Part shown: positions 7,864 to 15,744 of the stretch, in pieces
Layout of the letters: each line of letters starts with the position of its first letter
Numbering within the stretch: position 1 is the stretch's first letter
NCBI GenBank assembly: GCA_040391865.1
Contig: JBEBWZ010000032.1
Location: 1-29,985, forward strand
Reading direction: 5' to 3'
Length of the DNA: 29,985 nt
Source of the DNA: Solimonas sp040391865
GTDB lineage: Bacteria > Pseudomonadota > Gammaproteobacteria > Nevskiales > Nevskiaceae
Made by a program: the position numbers and the translations under genes
Notes under the pieces: generated by a model
What the model was told of the DNA's origin: nothing
The model's database searches: none
The model's input: the letters and a program-made list of their open reading frames with translations, nothing else

Positions 7864-8841
7864 ATGAAATTGCGGACAGGGTTGGGATTGGGGCTGATGG
7901 TGGCGACGGCCGCGCTGATCTGGAGTTTCACGCCGCAATCATTGAAGCCCGCGGCGGCGCCGGCCCTGTCCTTGGCGCCGGTGCCCCAGCCGCCGGCCGG
8001 CATGCGCATCGGCGTGCTGAAAACCGGCGCGATGCAGTCGCAGGCGATCATGGCCTACCGCGGCGGCGGCTTCGAGCCCCGCAGCTTCGGCATGGATGTG
8101 GTGGTGGTCGATCATCCGCAGGGCACGCTGCTGTTCGATGCCGGCTTTGGTCGGGATGTCCAGCAGCATTACCAGACCGTGCCGTGGCTGATGCGTGCGG
8201 TTTCAAAGATCAGCGTCGATGCAGCGGGAGCGGTGGCCGATCAACTGCCCGCCTTGGCGCTGTCGCCGGACAAGCCGCTGGGCGTGGTGCTTACGCACGC
8301 GCACTGGGATCACGTCAGCGGTCTCGCCGATCTGCGCGAGCTACCGGTCTGGGTCAACGAACAGGAGCGCGCATTCATCGACGAGGGGGGGGCCGCCACG
8401 GCCCTGGCGCGGCAGCTGGGGCCGCTGAACTACCGTGTCTATCGCTATGACAGCGGTCCGTACTGGGGCTATCCACGCAGCCACGACTTCTTCGGCGACG
8501 GTTCGGTGGTGCTGGTGCCGGGCGGCGGCCACACGCCGGGTTCCACCATCGCGTTCATCCATACCCCGGATGGCCGGCACTACGCGCTGATCGGTGATCT
8601 CGCCTGGCAGCACGAAGGGGTCGATCTGCCGGCGGAGCGCCCGTGGATGTCGCGGTTGCTGGTCGATGACGACTGGGCGCAGGTCCGTACGGCGCTGCTG
8701 CAACTGCATCGGCTGCGACAGGCGCTGCCGGCGCTGATCGTGGTGCCGGCGCATGACCGGCGGGTGATGGAGACGCTGCCGGCGGCGCGCGACTGGGGGC
8801 AGGCGGCGGTAGTTCCGGATCTGGAAGCCGGTCGGGAATGA
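7864..8841 (+). CDS. Membrane-anchored metallo-beta-lactamase-fold hydrolase
   Basis: This 325-residue protein carries an N-terminal hydrophobic segment (about 6-22, LGLGLMVATAALIWSF) that is probably a signal anchor, followed by an Ala/Pro-rich linker. The MBL domain shows the metal motif HAHWDH (H145, H147, D149, H150), a further ligand H223 in GGGHTPGS, D245 in IGDLAW, and a closing His in VVPAHDRR. This is the arrangement of the lactonase-like/glyoxalase II-like branch, in which AHL lactonases also fall, but the sequence does not prove lactonase activity. It lies 21 bp downstream of the acyl-CoA dehydrogenase and may share its transcript. Tandem hairpins follow the gene. Confidence 0.88.
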   Translation: MKLRTGLGLGLMVATAALIWSFTPQSLKPAAAPALSLAPVPQPPAGMRIGVLKTGAMQSQAIMAYRGGGFEPRSFGMDVVVVDHPQGTLLFDAGFGRDVQQHYQTVPWLMRAVSKISVDAAGAVADQLPALALSPDKPLGVVLTHAHWDHVSGLADLRELPVWVNEQERAFIDEGGAATALARQLGPLNYRVYRYDSGPYWGYPRSHDFFGDGSVVLVPGGGHTPGSTIAFIHTPDGRHYALIGDLAWQHEGVDLPAERPWMSRLLVDDDWAQVRTALLQLHRLRQALPALIVVPAHDRRVMETLPAARDWGQAAVVPDLEAGRE

Positions 8842-8855
8842 AGCCGGCAACAAGA

Positions 8856-8885
8856 AAGGCGGTGGGTATGAGAACCCACCGCCTT
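8856..8885. terminator. 12-bp perfect hairpin after the MBL-fold gene, probable terminator
   Basis: Arms AAGGCGGTGGGT (8856-8867) and ACCCACCGCCTT (8874-8885) pair perfectly around a 6-nt loop, 14 bp after the stop. On the plus strand it is followed by a G-run rather than T, so the better U-tract (CTTTCTTGTT) is on the minus strand. It may terminate both ways or only antisense transcription. Confidence 0.6.
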
Positions 8886-8891
8886 GGGGGG

Positions 8892-8925
8892 CGCCGTCCG
8901 TTGGGGGAGGGGGGAGCGGACGGCG
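8892..8925. repeat. Second tandem hairpin with purine-rich loop
   Basis: CGCCGTCCG (8892-8900) and CGGACGGCG (8917-8925) form a 9-bp stem around a 16-nt G-rich loop, only 6 bp beyond the first hairpin. On the plus strand it is followed by TTACAAC. It lies about 145 bp upstream of dusB, so it could be part of a double terminator or of the dusB leader. Confidence 0.5.
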
Positions 8926-9070
8926 TTACAACATCGCCAGCATACGAGGTCGGCCCGGTTCACGACAGCGAAATAATCTGACGCTGGCTGTCGGAATATC
9001 TGAACAGGCAGCGCTGGACCTGGGCGGGCACCGCCATCGGCCCGACCGATCGGCGACAATGGCGGCCATC

Positions 9071-10051
9071 ATGCGTATTGGTCCCTACCTGCTCGATGCT
9101 CCGGTGATCCTGGCTCCGATGGCCGGCGTCACCGATCGGCCGTTCCGGCAACTGTGCCGGCGGCTGGGTGCCGGGCTCGCGGTCTCGGAGATGACCACTT
9201 CCGATGCGTCGCTGTGGCAGACCGAGAAATCGCGCCTGCGCCGCGATCACAGCGGTGAACCGGGGCCGATCTCGGTGCAGATCGCGGGCTACGACCCGGA
9301 GCAGATGGCGACCGCGGCGCGCTTCAACGTCGAACACGGCGCGCAGATCATCGATATCAACATGGGTTGCCCGGCGAAAAAGGTATGCCGGGTCGATGCC
9401 GGCTCCGCGCTGCTGCGCGACGAAGCGCTGGTTGCGCGCATCCTCGCGGCGGTGGTGGCGGCGGTGCCGGTGCCAGTCACGCTGAAGATCCGCACCGGCT
9501 ACACACGCGCCACACGCAACGGCGTGCAGATCGCGCGCATTGCCGAGGACTGCGGCATCCAGGCCCTCGCGGTGCATGGCCGCACCCGCGAGGAGCACTA
9601 CGAGGGCGCCGCCGAATACGCGACCATCGCCGCGATCAAGCAGGCGTTGCGGATTCCGGTGATCGCCAATGGCGATGTCGACGGCCCGGAAAAGGCGTTG
9701 GCCGTGCTGCAGGCCACCGGCGCCGACGCGGTGATGATCGGCCGCGCCGCGCAGGGCCGGCCGTGGATCTTCCGCGAGATCGCCCACTACCTGGCCACCG
9801 GCGAAAAGCTGCCGTCACCGACACGGTTTGAAATCCGCCACTGGCTGCTGGAGCACCTCGACGCGCTGTATGCGTTCTACGGTGAGGGCAAGGGCCTGCG
9901 CGTCGCGCGCAAGCACATCCAGTGGTACTGCCAGGATCACCCCGGAAGCGAGCCGTTCTGGCAGCAGGTCCGCGCGGTGGAGTGTGCCGCCGCGCAGCGC
10001 GCCGCGGTCGAGCGCTTCTTCGACGACCTGGCGGCGGCGCGCGCGGCCTAG
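9071..10051 (+). CDS. dusB: tRNA-dihydrouridine synthase B
   Basis: This FMN-dependent enzyme reduces a uridine in the tRNA D-loop (U17 for E. coli DusB). The 326-residue protein follows E. coli DusB closely: start MRIGPYLLDAPVILAPMAGVTDRPFR, catalytic C100 in IDINMGCPAKKV, then DVPVTLKIRTG-like PVTLKIRTG, HGRTREEHYEG and the FMN-phosphate segments ANGDVDGP and GADAVMIGRAAQGRPWIFREI. The start is set at ATG 9071 because it aligns with the family's MRIG; an in-frame ATG at 9059 would add four residues. In many gammaproteobacteria fis follows dusB, but here a noncoding stretch and a sigma-factor operon follow instead. Confidence 0.95.
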   Translation: MRIGPYLLDAPVILAPMAGVTDRPFRQLCRRLGAGLAVSEMTTSDASLWQTEKSRLRRDHSGEPGPISVQIAGYDPEQMATAARFNVEHGAQIIDINMGCPAKKVCRVDAGSALLRDEALVARILAAVVAAVPVPVTLKIRTGYTRATRNGVQIARIAEDCGIQALAVHGRTREEHYEGAAEYATIAAIKQALRIPVIANGDVDGPEKALAVLQATGADAVMIGRAAQGRPWIFREIAHYLATGEKLPSPTRFEIRHWLLEHLDALYAFYGEGKGLRVARKHIQWYCQDHPGSEPFWQQVRAVECAAAQRAAVERFFDDLAAARAA

Positions 10052-10405
10052 GATTTTCTTTCGTGCCGCGGCTGCGGGCACGGTCGAGCGGCAACCCCGT
10101 TCCGTACGCCACGGTGACCGCCCATAGCGCTAAGTATTGAGGGCCTTGCGCAGGCCGGGCCTCATCGCCTGGCTTGATCGTGCGCAGCCTCCTTGCAGGG
10201 CACGACGCAGACGGGGGCTTGCTGCCTTGACCCCATTCCCCGTTGGTCTCGAGTAGCCTGCGCAGCAGGCGTATCGAGAGACGCGAGCGAACCTCTGGAG
10301 AAAATGGTCCCGAGAGCTTCCCGTGTACGGGAAGGGGCACTGCCGACCGTCTCTAGACTATTGAGCGACGGAAACCTGCGACCTGTAGGCCAACGGGATG
10401 AGCGA
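10052..10405. other. 354-bp noncoding region between dusB and the ECF sigma gene
   Basis: No convincing gene is seen. An in-frame open extension of the sigma factor runs back to 10193, but its composition and lack of domain similarity argue against translation. A small stem GGCCT/AGGCC (10142-10156) may mark the dusB transcript end; no T-run follows. A near-perfect dyad lies at 10317-10334. The promoter of the sigma/anti-sigma/receptor operon should be here, but no clear -35/-10 pair is assigned. Confidence 0.5.
10317..10334. promoter_or_regulatory. Palindromic site upstream of the ECF sigma operon, candidate operator
   Basis: CTTCCCGT-GT-ACGGGAAG gives 8-bp perfect arms around a 2-bp centre, about 70 bp before the GTG start at 10406. 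Such a tight dyad is more like a dimeric regulator site than a terminator. The regulator is unknown, and the site shows no Fur-box-like AT-rich pattern. Confidence 0.4.
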
Positions 10406-10993
10406 GTGAGCGAGAAAGAGGATCTCGATACCTGGTTCCGGCAGGAAGTGCTGCCGCTGGAACCCGCGTTGATGCGTTTCCTGCGGCGCAACTGGCGCGA
10501 CGAGGAAGACCTGCCCGATTTCCGGCAGGAGCTTTACGCCAATATCTATGACTCCGCGCGCAAGGGCGGCCGACCGACACATGCACGTGCCTTCATCTTC
10601 ACTGCTGCCCGCAACATGCTCATCAGTAACATGCGACGCTTACGCGTGATTCCCATCGACCGGGTTGCCGACCTCGGCGAACTCAATGTCAGCGGCATCG
10701 TGGACCTGCTGACCCCGGAGCGCGAAGCGCTGGGGAATGAGGATCTGCACCGCATCCAGAATGCACTCAACCGTCTGCCGGCGCGCTGTCGCGAGACCTT
10801 GTGGATGCGTCGCATCGACGGACTCAGCCAGAAGGAGGTCGCCACCGCCCTGGGCATCGGCGAGCGCACGGTCGAAGAACAGATGCGTCGCGCCATGCGG
10901 CAGCTGGTGGCGGCGATGCTCGACGGGCCGGCGAAGCTGGCGGACCGAGTCGGCAAGGCCAAAGCCAAGGCCAAAGCCGGGGCAGGAAAATGA
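10406..10993 (+). CDS. ECF-type RNA polymerase sigma factor (FecI-like)
   Basis: This 195-residue sigma-70 family protein has region 2 at about residues 18-82 (LEPALMRFLRRNWRDEEDLPDFRQELYANIYD ... ARAFIFTAARNMLISNMRR) and region 4 at about 116-168 (LNRLPARCRETLWMRRIDGLSQKEVATALGIGERTVEEQMRRAMRQL). GTG 10406 is chosen, giving the usual ECF length; the frame is open to 10193. It is followed, with ATGA overlap, by a fecR-like gene and then a TonB receptor with an STN domain, which is the FecI/FecR/FecA surface-signalling arrangement. The C-terminus is an unusual Lys/Ala repeat tail (KAKAKAKAGAGK) encoded by repeated GCCAAAGCCAAGG units. It presumably directs transcription of the receptor gene. 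Confidence 0.9.
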   Translation: MSEKEDLDTWFRQEVLPLEPALMRFLRRNWRDEEDLPDFRQELYANIYDSARKGGRPTHARAFIFTAARNMLISNMRRLRVIPIDRVADLGELNVSGIVDLLTPEREALGNEDLHRIQNALNRLPARCRETLWMRRIDGLSQKEVATALGIGERTVEEQMRRAMRQLVAAMLDGPAKLADRVGKAKAKAKAGAGK

Positions 10994-12009
10994 TCCACGA
11001 CGGCCTCACGGCGGAGGAAGCCTGCGCACTCGACTGGTGCCTGCGACAGCAACAGGCCGACTGGAACGCCACCGAGGCTGCCGAGTTGCAGCGCTGGCTC
11101 GATGCCTCGCCGCTGCACGCCGTTGCGTTCCTTCGCATGGAGCATGGCCTCGCGCGTGTCGAGCACTCCCTCACCGAAGTGGGCACGCCGGCAGCGTCGC
11201 GCCCCAGCCCGACCTTGACCGCCGTGCGCTCGGCAGCGCCCAAGGCGGTCACTCCCCCTCCGGCGGCGCGCGGTCGGTGGAAGGCGCTTGCCTGGGCCGC
11301 ATCGCTGGCCCTGCTGCTGGGGGGTGGCGCGCTGATCACTGCGCAACTGATGATCGAGCCAGCCGGGCAGTACACCACGGCCGTGGGCAGCCATCGCACG
11401 GTCGTGCTCGAGGACGGCTCGCGCGTCGAGCTCAATACCGACACGCGCATCCGCACCGTTTTCGAAGGTGATACCCGCCAGGTGCATCTGGTGCGTGGCG
11501 AGGCCTATTTCGATGTTCGCCCTGATCCCAAGCGGCCGTTCATCGTCCACGCCGACGGCCAGCGCATCGTGGTCCTCGGCACTCGCTTCGCGGTGCGCCG
11601 CGATGCCGAGCGTCTGCGCGTCGTCGTCACTCACGGCACCGTGCGCATCGACCCGCTGGCCCTGCGCAAGGACAACAAGCCGCCACCACCGGTGATCGCC
11701 ACCCGTGGCGATGCCGTGGTCGTCGACCAGCGCTCTGCACTGGTGACCGTGCTTCCGGACGAGCGCCTCGACAGCGAGTTGGCCTGGCGTACCGGCTTCC
11801 TGATGTTCGACAACGTGCAGCTCGGCCAGGTCGCCGCGGAATTCAATCGCTACAACCAGCGCAAGCTGGTCGTCGATGACGAGATCGCCAGCATCCGCAT
11901 CAGCGGCAATTTCGAAGCCTCGAACCTGGGGGCCTTCATCCGCCTGTTGCAGCAGGTTCACGAGCTGAATCTGGACGAGCATCGGGGATGGGTACGGGTA
12001 TCGGCCTGA
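10990..12009 (+). CDS. FecR-family anti-sigma / sigma regulator
   Basis: This 339-residue inner-membrane regulator overlaps the sigma gene at ATGA (10990-10993). Its N-terminal cytoplasmic part (about 1-60, EEACALDWCLRQQQADWNATEAAELQRWLDASPLHAVAF) resembles the DUF4880 region that contacts the sigma factor. A single TM lies at about 99-119, then the periplasmic FecR domain (about 127-222, TTAVGSHRTVVLEDGSRVELNTDTR and VLGTRFAVR). The C-terminal segment (about 268-330, FDNVQLGQVAAEFNRYNQRKLVV) is an STN-like fold. In this family it relays ligand occupancy of the outer membrane receptor to the sigma factor. The open frame begins at 10801, inside the sigma gene, and the extension is not credible. 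Confidence 0.92.
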   Translation: MIHDGLTAEEACALDWCLRQQQADWNATEAAELQRWLDASPLHAVAFLRMEHGLARVEHSLTEVGTPAASRPSPTLTAVRSAAPKAVTPPPAARGRWKALAWAASLALLLGGGALITAQLMIEPAGQYTTAVGSHRTVVLEDGSRVELNTDTRIRTVFEGDTRQVHLVRGEAYFDVRPDPKRPFIVHADGQRIVVLGTRFAVRRDAERLRVVVTHGTVRIDPLALRKDNKPPPPVIATRGDAVVVDQRSALVTVLPDERLDSELAWRTGFLMFDNVQLGQVAAEFNRYNQRKLVVDDEIASIRISGNFEASNLGAFIRLLQQVHELNLDEHRGWVRVSA

Positions 12010-12151
12010 TCGAGCCCCGAAAATCCCCAATCCCGAATCCCCCTGCTCGGCTTCATGTGTTCCTTGTCCGTTAAATCCGTCGCAGCTCTGTCTTCATGTA
12101 TGGACGGGCGGCAACCGCGCCCAGAGCCATAAACAGAACAGGGAGACCACG
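12010..12151. other. fecR-receptor intergenic region with GGGATT-type repeat fragment
   Basis: This 142-bp gap holds a short run CCCCAATCCCGAATCCCC (about 12025-12042). Its complement, GGGGATTCGGGATTGGGG, resembles repeats I recall between xanthomonad genes. A dedicated sigma-dependent promoter for the receptor could also lie here (for example TTAAAT and GTCTTC near 12072-12094), but this is weak. GGGAG at 12141-12145 is the ribosome binding site for the receptor. Confidence 0.4.
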
Positions 12152-15100
12152 GTGAGGCAGCCACGTTACGCAACCCAGCTTGTTTGCGCCTGCATCCTGC
12201 TGCTGACGGCGCCGTTTGCCGCAGCGCAGACCGCAGGGACACCCCCCCCGGATGTTCGCATCGAGGCCGGAGAACTCGCCGATGCGCTGGCGATCTACAT
12301 CCGTCAGACCAATGTCCAGCTGATCTACCGCCTCGAGCAGGTGCGTGGACTGCGCACCGAAGGCAGCGACGGCGCCGACACACTCGAAGCCGTGCTCGAT
12401 GAACTGCTGCAAGGCACCGGCCTGGTCCTGTCCCGCGACCCTTCCGGGGCAATGGCCATCATTGTGCCCAAGGCGCCGGAATCCGGTGCATCGCTGGACG
12501 GCGCCGCTGCGACAAGTGCAATCGCAAGCGCCGCTGATGCGGCCTCTTTGGCAGGAGGTGCACCGTCTGATTCCAGCTTGGCCGATGTCGCTCAGAACCT
12601 TTCCGGAGAATCCACCACGACCTCCGTAGCCACCGTGCGCACGCAGGGCATCGAGGAAATCATCGTCACCGCGCAGAAGCGCGAGGAGCGGCTGCTGGAC
12701 GTGCCGATTGCGATGACGGCCCTGTCGGCCGAGGCGCTGGACGAGTTCAAGATCGAGGGCGGTTCGGAACTGCTGCGCGCGATTCCGAACGTGAATTTCT
12801 CCAAGTCCAATTTCAGCATGTACAACTTCTCGATCCGCGGGGTCGGGACCAAGGCGGTCTCTGCAGCGAGCGATCCGGCGGTGGCGGTGAGCTTCAACAA
12901 TACCGCGCTGGTGCGCAATCGCCTGTTCGAGTCCGAGTTCATGGACATGGCGCGCGTGGAAGTGCTGCGTGGTCCTCAGGGCACCTTGTATGGCCGCAAC
13001 GCAACGGCTGGTGTGGTGAACCTGATTCCCGCGCTACCGGATTCCACCCTTGGTGGCGAGCTGAAGATCGAAGGTGGCAACTACGACACGCAGCGCGCCA
13101 GCGGCATGATCAACGTGCCGATCGGAGATCACTTCGGCGTCCGTGCTGCTGCGGCCTGGACCAAGCGCGATGGTTACGACTACAACACCTACACGCAGAA
13201 AGACGTCAACGGGCGTGACCTGTGGTCGGGTCGTCTATCGGCCGCGTGGCAGCCCACCGACTGGTTGAACGCCAACGTCATCTGGCAGCACTTTGAGGAA
13301 GACGACGACCGCTCGCGCACGGGCAAGCAGCTCTGCACCAAGGACGACGGCCCGGCACGTGTTGGCACCACTGCGGTGCCGGATCTTTATGTGCGGGCCA
13401 GGCTCAGCCAAGGCTGCAAGCCGGGGTCGCTCTATGCCGATGCAGCGTATGGCACGCCCAATGGCCGCAGCCTCACCTTCGTCACGACCGCAGGCAGTAA
13501 TTCCTTTGGTTACTCGTGGGACGGTCAAACCCCGATCGTCCGCGGAGAGATCGTCAATCTGTTCAAAGGAGGCACGCCCGCGGATCCTGGCGATCCCTTC
13601 GCTGGGGTGACGCAGTCGCGCAATCTGCGTGAAATCGCGACTTCGTATGACCCGGTGTTCGAGGCCAAGAACGACGTGGTGCAGTTCAACCTGACGCTCG
13701 ATATGACGGACCAGCTGCAGTTCGTCTCGCAGTCTACATACGCCGAGGATCATTACTACTCCTCACAGGACTACAACCGCTTTGTCTCCACGCTCACGTT
13801 CAACGACACCGCACTGCCTCGCGTCGACATTCTGAGACGTCTGATCGATGTCGAGAACTTCCCGGGCGCAACACCGGGCGGTATCTACTGTGACCCGCAG
13901 CTGGGCTGTTCGGACCGCATGCTGTCCGTCGACATCAGCCGCTCGCGCAATCAACAGTATTCACAGGAATTCCGCTTGCAGTCTGCGTTTGAGGGGCCGT
14001 TGAACTTCAGTCTGGGTCTCAACTACATGGACTTTGAGACCAAGGATGACTACTACGTCTTCAATAACCTGTTCACCATCATTGCCGATTGGACGTATAA
14101 CCGTGCGCCGCCCGTCCCCGACCGCAATCCTCAACTCAGGAACCCACCTTGTGTGCTGGGTTTTGAGGATCGCGAGTGTCCGTACGTGGATCGCAATCCG
14201 CTCAACCAGATCGACAATCAAGGCCATAACTACTTTCTCAGCCAGAACGGCGTGAAGATCAAGAGCCAGGCTGCGTTTGGTGAGTTGTATTGGAAAATGG
14301 CCGACGATGTGAAGCTGACCGTCGGCGTGCGTTACACCACGGACAAGAAGGTGTCGGATCAGATCCCCAGCCAGTTGCTGTTGGCCGGTGGGACGGCCAA
14401 TCCAAGCGGTGAGATATTCATTGGTGACATTACGGGCGGGCGCGTCAACAGCGGCTATCCGTCACTGCCGGAAATTCGGCAGGAGTGGAACGAGTTCACC
14501 GGCCGTGCGGTGCTGGATTGGCAACCGGACTTGAGCTTTACCGACGATACCCTCGTGTATTTCTCGATGGCCCGTGGCTACAAGGGTGGTGGTACCAATC
14601 CGCCACGCGTGGACTTCAACCCGCGCGTCGTGCAGTACCAGTTCCTGCCGGAGACCTTCAAGCCCGAATACGTCAACGCGTTCGAACTTGGCACCAAGAA
14701 CAGCTTTGGCGGCGGCCGTTACATGGTCAATGCCAACGTGTTCCTGTACGACTACTCGGACTACCAGGTCTCGCAGATCATGGACCGCATCGCGTTCAAC
14801 GAGAACTTCGATTCGATCAACTGGGGCATCGAGCTGGAAACCGCATGGCGTCCGACGCGTGCGGTCCGTATCGATGCCAACCTGGGGTATCTGCGTACGC
14901 GGCTGGCCAATGGCTCAGAGTCGATCGACATCATGGACCGCACGCAAGGCAATCCGGATTGGGTGCTGCTGCGTCCGTGGATTCAGGTGCCGTCCAACTG
15001 TATCGCCCCCCGTGTGTTCGTGGAGAAGCTGCTGCAGGCAACGGCCCCCGGGATCGTTGACCTCGCTGCCTTGTGCCCGGGCGCTGATCGCGTAGGCACC

Positions 15101-15613
15101 TATGACCCCGCATCCACCAGTCGTTTCCATAAGGAAGGCATCTACGGCTTCACCTACAACCCGCTCTTGCCCTACGATCCGGCGACCGTGGGCATGAACA
15201 TCGACCAAGGCGGCAGCGGTGCGCCCAACGGTGGTCGTGGGTTCAATGCGGACCTGAGCGGCAACAACCTGCCCAATGCGCCGCGCTGGACCTTCAACTT
15301 CGGTGCGCAGTACACCTTCTTCATCCGCGAATGGAACCTCACCACGCGGGGTGACTACTACTGGCAGGACGAAAGCCACGCCCGCGTCTACAACACCAAG
15401 TTCGATGAGCTGCGCGCCTGGGACAATGTGAACTTCGCGGTGACCTTGGACCAGCCGAGACTGGGGCTGACCGTTCAGGCTTATGTGAAGAATGCATTCG
15501 ACAAGACGCCGATCACCGACACCTTCGTCAATTCGGACGACACCGGCCTGACCACCAACGTGTTCACGCTGGACCCGCGTCTGTTCGGACTCAGCGTCAG
15601 AAAGACGTTCTGA
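12152..15613 (+). CDS. TonB-dependent outer membrane receptor with STN signalling domain
   Basis: This 1153-residue protein has a signal peptide (about 1-26, ending AAAQ). The STN domain (about 35-108, VRIEAGELADALAIYIRQTNVQLIYR ... LLQGTGL) signals to FecR-type proteins. After an Ala/Ser linker comes a TonB box IEEIIVTA (167-174) and the plug (VPIAMTALSAEAL ... VEVLRGPQGTLYGRNATAGVVNL). The rest is a 22-strand-type barrel with typical motifs (MARGYKGGG, FELGTKNSF) ending in KTF. Start GTG 12152 has GGGAG 6 bp upstream. As third gene after sigma and fecR it is the FecA-position transducer. It is larger than FecA, closer in style to the broad-substrate receptors of sphingomonads and xanthomonads, so the ligand may be a siderophore, a glycan or another compound. 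Confidence 0.93.
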   Translation: MRQPRYATQLVCACILLLTAPFAAAQTAGTPPPDVRIEAGELADALAIYIRQTNVQLIYRLEQVRGLRTEGSDGADTLEAVLDELLQGTGLVLSRDPSGAMAIIVPKAPESGASLDGAAATSAIASAADAASLAGGAPSDSSLADVAQNLSGESTTTSVATVRTQGIEEIIVTAQKREERLLDVPIAMTALSAEALDEFKIEGGSELLRAIPNVNFSKSNFSMYNFSIRGVGTKAVSAASDPAVAVSFNNTALVRNRLFESEFMDMARVEVLRGPQGTLYGRNATAGVVNLIPALPDSTLGGELKIEGGNYDTQRASGMINVPIGDHFGVRAAAAWTKRDGYDYNTYTQKDVNGRDLWSGRLSAAWQPTDWLNANVIWQHFEEDDDRSRTGKQLCTKDDGPARVGTTAVPDLYVRARLSQGCKPGSLYADAAYGTPNGRSLTFVTTAGSNSFGYSWDGQTPIVRGEIVNLFKGGTPADPGDPFAGVTQSRNLREIATSYDPVFEAKNDVVQFNLTLDMTDQLQFVSQSTYAEDHYYSSQDYNRFVSTLTFNDTALPRVDILRRLIDVENFPGATPGGIYCDPQLGCSDRMLSVDISRSRNQQYSQEFRLQSAFEGPLNFSLGLNYMDFETKDDYYVFNNLFTIIADWTYNRAPPVPDRNPQLRNPPCVLGFEDRECPYVDRNPLNQIDNQGHNYFLSQNGVKIKSQAAFGELYWKMADDVKLTVGVRYTTDKKVSDQIPSQLLLAGGTANPSGEIFIGDITGGRVNSGYPSLPEIRQEWNEFTGRAVLDWQPDLSFTDDTLVYFSMARGYKGGGTNPPRVDFNPRVVQYQFLPETFKPEYVNAFELGTKNSFGGGRYMVNANVFLYDYSDYQVSQIMDRIAFNENFDSINWGIELETAWRPTRAVRIDANLGYLRTRLANGSESIDIMDRTQGNPDWVLLRPWIQVPSNCIAPRVFVEKLLQATAPGIVDLAALCPGADRVGTYDPASTSRFHKEGIYGFTYNPLLPYDPATVGMNIDQGGSGAPNGGRGFNADLSGNNLPNAPRWTFNFGAQYTFFIREWNLTTRGDYYWQDESHARVYNTKFDELRAWDNVNFAVTLDQPRLGLTVQAYVKNAFDKTPITDTFVNSDDTGLTTNVFTLDPRLFGLSVRKTF

Positions 15614-15641
15614 AGTCGTTCGATCCAGTGGTTGCTGCAAA

Positions 15642-15676
15642 AAAGAAGACGGCCTTTTGGCCGTCTTCTTTCTTTG
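15642..15676 (+). terminator. Rho-independent terminator of the sigma/fecR/receptor operon
   Basis: A 13-bp stem (AAAGAAGACGGCC-like arm, loop TTTT at 15655-15658, GGCCGTCTTCTTT arm) is followed by CTTTG. It begins about 30 bp after the receptor stop. A-rich and T-rich flanks make it look functional in both directions, which suits the convergent desaturase gene. Confidence 0.9.
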
Positions 15677-15744
15677 TTGGAGATGCGCCGCCTTGCGTAC
15701 AGACCGGAACGACGGCGCGGCGGTGCTCGGGGGAATGAGATCCC

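Noticed and set aside
5911..7938. 675-residue minus-strand open frame opposite the acyl-CoA dehydrogenase
   Set aside because: Antisense to a clear acyl-CoA dehydrogenase; Gln/Arg/His-rich composition with no motif.
10193..10405. 71-residue N-terminal extension of the ECF sigma factor
   Set aside because: No similarity to sigma region 2 or other domains; GTG 10406 gives the normal ECF length, so the extension is treated as leader DNA.
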